Origin: Paenibacillus marchantiophytorum
GTDB taxonomy: Bacteria; Bacillota; Bacilli; Paenibacillales; NBRC-103111
NCBI RefSeq assembly: GCF_014640555.1
Contig: NZ_BMHE01000012.1
Location: 1 to 64,000 of the forward strand
Reading direction: 5' to 3'
DNA length: 64,000 nt
Made by a program: the position numbers and the translations under genes. Numbering within the stretch: the stretch's first letter is position 1; each line of letters starts with the position of its first letter. Shown here one piece after another: positions 59,664 through 64,000 of the stretch. Below the pieces are notes generated by a model, which searched no databases, had not been told where the DNA came from, and was given only the letters and a program-made list of their open reading frames with translations.

Positions 59664-59688
59664 GACGTTTCTGGGAATAAAAGGTTTC
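59664..59688 (-). promoter_or_regulatory. ECF (SigW-type) promoter of yuaF-floT
   Basis: On the minus strand GAAAC (59684-59688) and CGTC (59664-59667) are separated by 16 bp, matching the known SigW consensus of GAAAC-N16-CGT, about 67 bp before the start codon. Confidence 0.7.
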
Positions 59689-59796
59689 GTTCAAAAAAAT
59701 TTACTTCTTGCACCGAATCCTTCTCTTCTAGTTCGCGTATAATCTTTCGACGTCTTTTCAAAATGTTTCTATTAAAAATAAGGAGTAGATCATCAC

Positions 59797-61347
59797 ATGC
59801 ACAAAAAGAAACTGACTTGGTGGGTATCCTCGCTGCTTGCTCTCATGCTTATTACATTAACAGGCTGCCAAACCGTACAAGGCTTAGACATTGGTGCCGT
59901 AATCAAAAACGACTGGTCTGTGAAGTCCTCAGAATCCAAAGGAACATTGCAACTCGAATTCCTGCCTGGCGATATCTCTAAATTGTCAGCGGACGAACAA
60001 AAGGCGCTCAGCGCCCTGCAAAATGTGAAAATTGAACTCACTAACGTGAAAACAGAAGATGCCGCACATGTTTCTGCCGATGGTTCCCTTACATACAGCA
60101 AAGGAAAGATTCCTTTCAAGCTGGCGACGGAAGGCACCAAGATTGTGCTGAGCATCGAAGGCGCCAAGAAGCCGGTTGTGTTTGATCTATTGGGCGGTTC
60201 CAGTGTCTCTTTCCTTCAATTGCTGCCTAAAGCACTGCAAGAACAATTCGGCGGTAAAATTGCCGAGATCAAGCCAGCGATTATCGGGCTTATTCTAGCG
60301 AATACAGCCAATCCCTCCCATGTCTCCGTCACATCCGTTACGGACAAAGTGAATGGGGAAGATCTTGCTTTGCAGAAAGCACATTTCGAGCTTAGCGGCA
60401 CTGAACTGGCTGCCCTGCTCCAAAAGCTGTTAGCCAACATTCTAGCTGATGAAGCTGGCCTCAAAGACTTGATCAGCCAATTGTACGATGCTATATCGCC
60501 AGTTATTCAAGAACAGATTACGAATGGTTCCACCGATTTCACCCTGAAGCTGCTCGGGAACAAACAGTTAGCCGTAGGCTTGGTATATCCTTCTGTTCAT
60601 GACTTCCTGCAAAAGGCATCTGATTCTCTGAAAGCGGCTATCGCCGGAAATGCTTCCGCCGACCAAGGTTTGCTGCCAATCCAAGCGCTGTTCAACGCAA
60701 AATCTGCGCTGCAGGCTGATATTTATGCCGATGCTGACAAACAAGTCCGCAAACAGGCTCTTGCTCTGAACTTGCCGCTTGCCAATACGCCAGGCGTATC
60801 CGGCCTTAAACTATCCTATGTCAGTGAAACTTGGAACATTAACAAGCCGACCAAAGCCGCAACAATTGATATTTCCAGCGGTGCGGTGAAAGTGAACCCA
60901 GAAGCATCCGCTATCTATAGCTTCTTGAACAACCTGGATAAGCAATCACTTCTCTACACCTTGCTCAAAAATGATTTGAAAATCACGAAGAAGCAAGTTA
61001 GCCTGGCTACAACGGGTCCTGTAACGGATACACCGCAGCCTTTTATCAATGCCGACGGCGTTACAATGGTTCCCGTCCGTTTCATTTCTGAAAAGCTCGG
61101 CGCTGAAGTCGGCTGGAGCGGAGAATCTCAGCAAGTTACGATCAAGGATCTGCTATCCGGGGCAACGATTGCGCTGAAATTGGATAGCAAAACTGCTAGT
61201 GTTAATGGCTCCTCACTTGATCTTGAAAGTGCAGCAACGCTTCATAACAGCTCAACGTTCGTGCCGATTCGTTTCATCGCCGAGCAGCTCGGCGGCATCG
61301 TTTCCTTCAATGACGATACGCGTGTCGTCACGATCAAACGCGACTAA
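59797..61347 (+). CDS. Lipoprotein with copper-amine-oxidase-like stalk domain (paralog 1)
   Basis: The 516-residue protein has a signal peptide with lipobox (LTGCQTV, Cys at about 24), a large N-terminal part without known fold (about 30-400) and a C-terminal Cu_amine_oxidN1-type domain (MVPVRFISEKLGAEVGW, then TFVPIRFIAEQLGGIVSF, the usual repeated VPxRFxxExLG motif). That domain mediates wall or protein binding in Bacillales. It closely resembles the paralog 600 bp downstream. AAGGAG precedes the start, and the upstream GCGTATAATCT box is shared between both genes. Confidence 0.83.
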   Translation: MHKKKLTWWVSSLLALMLITLTGCQTVQGLDIGAVIKNDWSVKSSESKGTLQLEFLPGDISKLSADEQKALSALQNVKIELTNVKTEDAAHVSADGSLTYSKGKIPFKLATEGTKIVLSIEGAKKPVVFDLLGGSSVSFLQLLPKALQEQFGGKIAEIKPAIIGLILANTANPSHVSVTSVTDKVNGEDLALQKAHFELSGTELAALLQKLLANILADEAGLKDLISQLYDAISPVIQEQITNGSTDFTLKLLGNKQLAVGLVYPSVHDFLQKASDSLKAAIAGNASADQGLLPIQALFNAKSALQADIYADADKQVRKQALALNLPLANTPGVSGLKLSYVSETWNINKPTKAATIDISSGAVKVNPEASAIYSFLNNLDKQSLLYTLLKNDLKITKKQVSLATTGPVTDTPQPFINADGVTMVPVRFISEKLGAEVGWSGESQQVTIKDLLSGATIALKLDSKTASVNGSSLDLESAATLHNSSTFVPIRFIAEQLGGIVSFNDDTRVVTIKRD

Positions 61348-61471
61348 CCCATTTAAATTAACGGCACATGGGCGTTCGCCTATACCCTTTTCACGCTGCT
61401 GAATAGTCTAGTAAGGAACTAGGCAAACAGCCTGCTGCCCAGAGCAGCAGCGCGATAAAGGAGCGAGCGTT

Positions 61472-61780
61472 ATGTACACAAATCAACCTCATGTTATTTA
61501 CCAATCCGATTCTAATTGGCAGCACGAATTGATGCAAAAAAGAGATATGCTGATGGGCACGCTGCATCCGCACGTCGGTCGTACTCTTCGTGTCACCACC
61601 TTGGACGGACATACGTATGAAGGCGTTCTGGTTAACGTGGATGGTCACCATGTCTATCTTCAAGTAACGTCACATGGCCAGCATCACGGTCAGCACAGAC
61701 CCATCTATACACCAGCCCAGTACAACCAGATCATGACTTTAGTTCTGTTTGAGCTCTTGGTAATCGTCCTGCTTTCCTAG
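61472..61780 (+). CDS. Small Sm/Lsm-like protein with C-terminal helix
   Basis: The 102-residue protein has a central GRTLRVTTLDGHTYEGVLVN then VDGHHVYLQV, resembling a small-beta-barrel (Sm/Lsm-like) strand pattern, then a His/Gln/Gly-rich loop (HGQHHGQHRPIYTP) and a short C-terminal hydrophobic helix (IMTLVLFELLVIVLL). AAAGGAG precedes the start. It lies between the two lipoprotein paralogs with its own terminator. Function unknown; a spore or wall association is only a guess. Confidence 0.65.
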   Translation: MYTNQPHVIYQSDSNWQHELMQKRDMLMGTLHPHVGRTLRVTTLDGHTYEGVLVNVDGHHVYLQVTSHGQHHGQHRPIYTPAQYNQIMTLVLFELLVIVLLS

Positions 61781-61787
61781 AAAAGAA

Positions 61788-61837
61788 GCTCGCACCTCCT
61801 ATTCGGTCTTATTGACCTAGGTGGTGCGAGTTTTTTT
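61788..61837 (+). terminator. Terminator of the Lsm-like gene
   Basis: CTCGCACC and GGTGCGAG arms with an inner GGTC/GACC pair are followed by seven T. Confidence 0.85.
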
Positions 61838-61964
61838 GCAATGAGCCGCTCTCCCACGATTTGTATAATTTTACTGCTTCAACCGCATCTTTCTATCTAT
61901 TCGAGCGTATAATCTATCACGGCTATTATTTATTAGCTATTATATTTAAGGAGTAGATTCGGAG

Positions 61965-63563
61965 ATGGAAAGAAAGAGATGGACTTGGTGGGTATCCGCC
62001 TCACTCGTAATTCTGATGTTTGCACTAACCGGTTGTCAGAACCTACAAGGATTAGACGTTTCACAAGCCTTTCAAAATAGCGCGGCCGTGAAGTCCGGCG
62101 AATCCAGAGGATCTCTTCAATTGGAGCTTATTCCGGGGGACCAAACCGCGTTTACTGCCAATGAAAAAGCCATATTCAACGCATTGAAGAATGTGAAGCT
62201 AGAGTTAACTAACGTTGCTATGCAGGACAAGCAGCACCTCTCCGTGAACGGTGCTATCACGTACAGCAAAGGGAAAATCCCTTTCCAAGCCAGCTTGGAT
62301 GAGACCCAGATTGTCCTTCAAATCGAAGGCGCCAAACAACCGATTTTCTTTGATTTAACCGACGCCGAGCGCGGCTCCATGCCAAGTCCGTTAACAACTG
62401 ATATGCAGAAGCAAATCATGGATAAAGCCGAGTCGCTGTCACCGGCCATCTTGAAATTCATCATTGCCAATGCGCCGAATCCGAGTCAAATTGCCGTCTC
62501 ATCCGTCTCGGAGCAAGTGTACCAAGAGACGCTTTCTTTGCAAAAACTCCATTTGGAGATTAAGGGCAGTGAACTTGTCGGCCTCCTCAAAACATTCCTA
62601 ACCAACATCATCGCCGATGACAAAGGATTGAAGGAACTCATTGGACAGCTTTATGACGTTCTCGCTCCAATCATTAAAGAAGAAATGAAAAGATCAGCTA
62701 CTGAGAATGAGTTCTCCTCACCTTTTCCTGACTTGATGATGGCCTACCTGGATAATAAAACACTAGCTGTCGAATTCGTTTACACAACGGTTCAACAAGG
62801 GCTGCAGAAAGTGCTCAAAGACTGGAATCAGACGGTGGAATCTTCGCTTTCTTCGATTCGAGATGATCAAGTCAAAGCCTTCTTGAGCGATAAAACGGTG
62901 CTGAAAACCGATTTATTCATCGATGGTGACAAGCAAATCCGCAAAGTCAATGCCGAGCTTTCTTTCCCTATTGCTGATGCAAAATCAGGGATAAGTGCTG
63001 TTAAACTAACATTCGTCAATGAAACCTGGAATATCAATAAGCCTGTGAAAGCCGCTTCAATTGCCATCACCGACGATGCGCTGGATCTTAGCGAAGCACC
63101 TTTCTACGGCAGTACCATTCTCAACTATTTCAAAAAAGATTCACAGGCCTACTCGCTTTTAAGAAATGATTTGCAAGTAGCCAAAAAAGATATTCATTTA
63201 TTGTTGAATACCAATGACGATGAAGATGAATACTCGTTCTATGATGCGAGCCATCCCTTTATTAATGAGGATAACATCTCCATGTTGCCGGTTCGTTTCC
63301 TTTCTGAGCGACTGGGCGCAGCCGTGAAATGGGACGATACGGCCAAACAAATCATCGTTAAGGACGACCTGACGGAGAAAACTATTGTGTTCACGTTGAA
63401 CAGCAAATCAGCTCAAGTTAACGGCGTCACAGTTGCTCTGGAAAGCCCCGCTATCCTGAAGAATGGCTCCACGTTCGTTCCACTGCGCTTTATAGCGGAG
63501 CAGATGGGCTGCAAGATCGAGTTCGACAATCAGACGCAAAGCGTCAACCTGACAAGACAATAG
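61965..63563 (+). CDS. Lipoprotein with copper-amine-oxidase-like stalk domain (paralog 2)
   Basis: The 532-residue protein matches paralog 1 end to end: start [20 protein letters not shown] (lipobox Cys at about 26), conserved [17 protein letters not shown] (cf. KSSESKGTLQLEFLPGD), and the same C-terminal repeats [17 protein letters not shown] and [18 protein letters not shown]. It has an acidic insertion before the stalk domain ([15 protein letters not shown]). The duplication is old (about half identical). Both probably sit on the outer face of the membrane. Confidence 0.83.
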   Translation: MERKRWTWWVSASLVILMFALTGCQNLQGLDVSQAFQNSAAVKSGESRGSLQLELIPGDQTAFTANEKAIFNALKNVKLELTNVAMQDKQHLSVNGAITYSKGKIPFQASLDETQIVLQIEGAKQPIFFDLTDAERGSMPSPLTTDMQKQIMDKAESLSPAILKFIIANAPNPSQIAVSSVSEQVYQETLSLQKLHLEIKGSELVGLLKTFLTNIIADDKGLKELIGQLYDVLAPIIKEEMKRSATENEFSSPFPDLMMAYLDNKTLAVEFVYTTVQQGLQKVLKDWNQTVESSLSSIRDDQVKAFLSDKTVLKTDLFIDGDKQIRKVNAELSFPIADAKSGISAVKLTFVNETWNINKPVKAASIAITDDALDLSEAPFYGSTILNYFKKDSQAYSLLRNDLQVAKKDIHLLLNTNDDEDEYSFYDASHPFINEDNISMLPVRFLSERLGAAVKWDDTAKQIIVKDDLTEKTIVFTLNSKSAQVNGVTVALESPAILKNGSTFVPLRFIAEQMGCKIEFDNQTQSVNLTRQ

Positions 63564-63576
63564 AAGTGTTTATAAG

Positions 63577-63625
63577 AAAGCTCGCCCTCGGGTCTACGCG
63601 ACCTCTGAGGGTGAGCTTTTGTTTG
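63577..63625 (+). terminator. Terminator of lipoprotein paralog 2
   Basis: AAAGCTCGCCCTC and GAGGGTGAGCTTT arms (one G-T or mismatch) enclose a 17-base loop followed by a T run. Confidence 0.8.
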
Positions 63626-63780
63626 GGTTTTTTATTAGAAAAAGAATTTTTGGTGAAATTGGAATAAGCTTCCCTTTAAATGGATATATTATCAAAGCTG
63701 CGTTAACAAGCTGTCCGAGTCGATGTGATCTCGAAGAACAAATGCGCAGGCACAAATTATTGTTGGAGGTTTATGTCTAC

Positions 63781-63981
63781 ATGGAAACAGGTACAGTCAA
63801 ATGGTTTAATGCAGAAAAAGGGTTTGGTTTTATCGAAATGGAAGGCGGAAAAGACGTGTTCGTTCACTTCAGCGCCATTACGGGAGAAGGCTTCAAAAGC
63901 TTAGACGAAGGTGAACGCGTACAATTTGAAGTTACTCAAGGTAACCGCGGGCCGCAAGCTGAAAATGTAGTCAAGCTGTAG
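63781..63981 (+). CDS. Cold-shock protein (CspA/CspB family)
   Basis: The 66-residue protein is a single cold-shock domain with RNP1 (KGFGFIEM) and RNP2 (VFVHFSAI) motifs, beginning [20 protein letters not shown] and ending QAENVVKL. It binds single-stranded nucleic acid. The ATG at 63781 has GGAGG 11 bp upstream; a longer frame would add 54 unrelated residues. A leader of about 150 bp without a gene precedes it, as in cold-shock mRNAs whose leaders are regulatory. Confidence 0.95.
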   Translation: METGTVKWFNAEKGFGFIEMEGGKDVFVHFSAITGEGFKSLDEGERVQFEVTQGNRGPQAENVVKL

Positions 63982-64000
63982 TCCTTCACCACATATTGCG

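Overview
The window reads as chromosomal DNA of an endospore-forming Firmicute of the Paenibacillus type. It carries gerP spore-coat/germination genes, S-layer-homology (SLH) proteins, AGGAGG-type ribosome binding sites, PspA/flotillin envelope-stress genes, OmpR-type two-component systems and copper-amine-oxidase-like stalk domains. No rRNA, tRNA, insertion sequence, prophage or CRISPR array was found. The species cannot be fixed from the sequence alone.

Layout. 0.3-2.6 kb: envelope-stress operon (LiaI-like membrane protein, two PspA proteins around a PspC protein). 2.8-7.7 kb: two paralogous secreted metallophosphoesterases flanking a lone gerP-type gene and a GntR/ABC operon, then a LysM protein. 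8-16.8 kb: a ten-gene sulfur-scavenging operon (LysR regulator, four-gene polar amino-acid ABC importer, two flavin monooxygenases, M20 deacylase, DinB/YfiT-type protein, GNAT). It resembles the Bacillus subtilis ytmI operon for S-modified cysteine salvage. 16.9-24.4 kb: an OmpR-type regulatory island: a secreted repeat protein, a histidine kinase/response regulator pair, an ApbE-like protein without its metal ligands, a second response regulator and an acidic Gly/Pro-rich protein. All of their upstream regions carry TGA half-sites repeated with an exact 11-bp step. A tight cluster of DnaA boxes lies inside this island. 24.3-33.7 kb: a decayed glycosyltransferase, a flavoprotein, a truncated symporter, inositol-phosphatase-like and aldolase-like genes, a two-component pair and an NlpC/P60 hydrolase. 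34-38.6 kb: an array of 18-bp palindromes, a divergent Hsp20-like gene, gerPABCDE with a sigma-K-like promoter, and a GH18-SLH hydrolase. 38.8-45.8 kb: c-di-GMP and regulatory genes, thiamine diphosphokinase, free-methionine sulfoxide reductase, a block of interspersed repeats and a lone araD with two AraR-like operators. 46-51.4 kb: an SLH protein and a Fur-controlled siderophore importer with an AraC regulator. 51.4-63.9 kb: membrane proteins, a gutted chemoreceptor, an ECF sigma/anti-sigma pair, an HD-GYP protein, the yuaF-floT pair behind an ECF promoter, two paralogous lipoproteins and a cold-shock protein.

The most promising undescribed system is the 16.9-24.4 kb island. Four intergenic regions share helically phased NTGA arrays, two of them with six half-sites each. 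They appear to tie one regulator to a secreted repeat protein, an apparent ApbE pseudoenzyme and an orphan regulator. The DnaA-box cluster at 22.26-22.35 kb and the palindrome array at 34.07-34.30 kb are the next most interesting non-coding signals.
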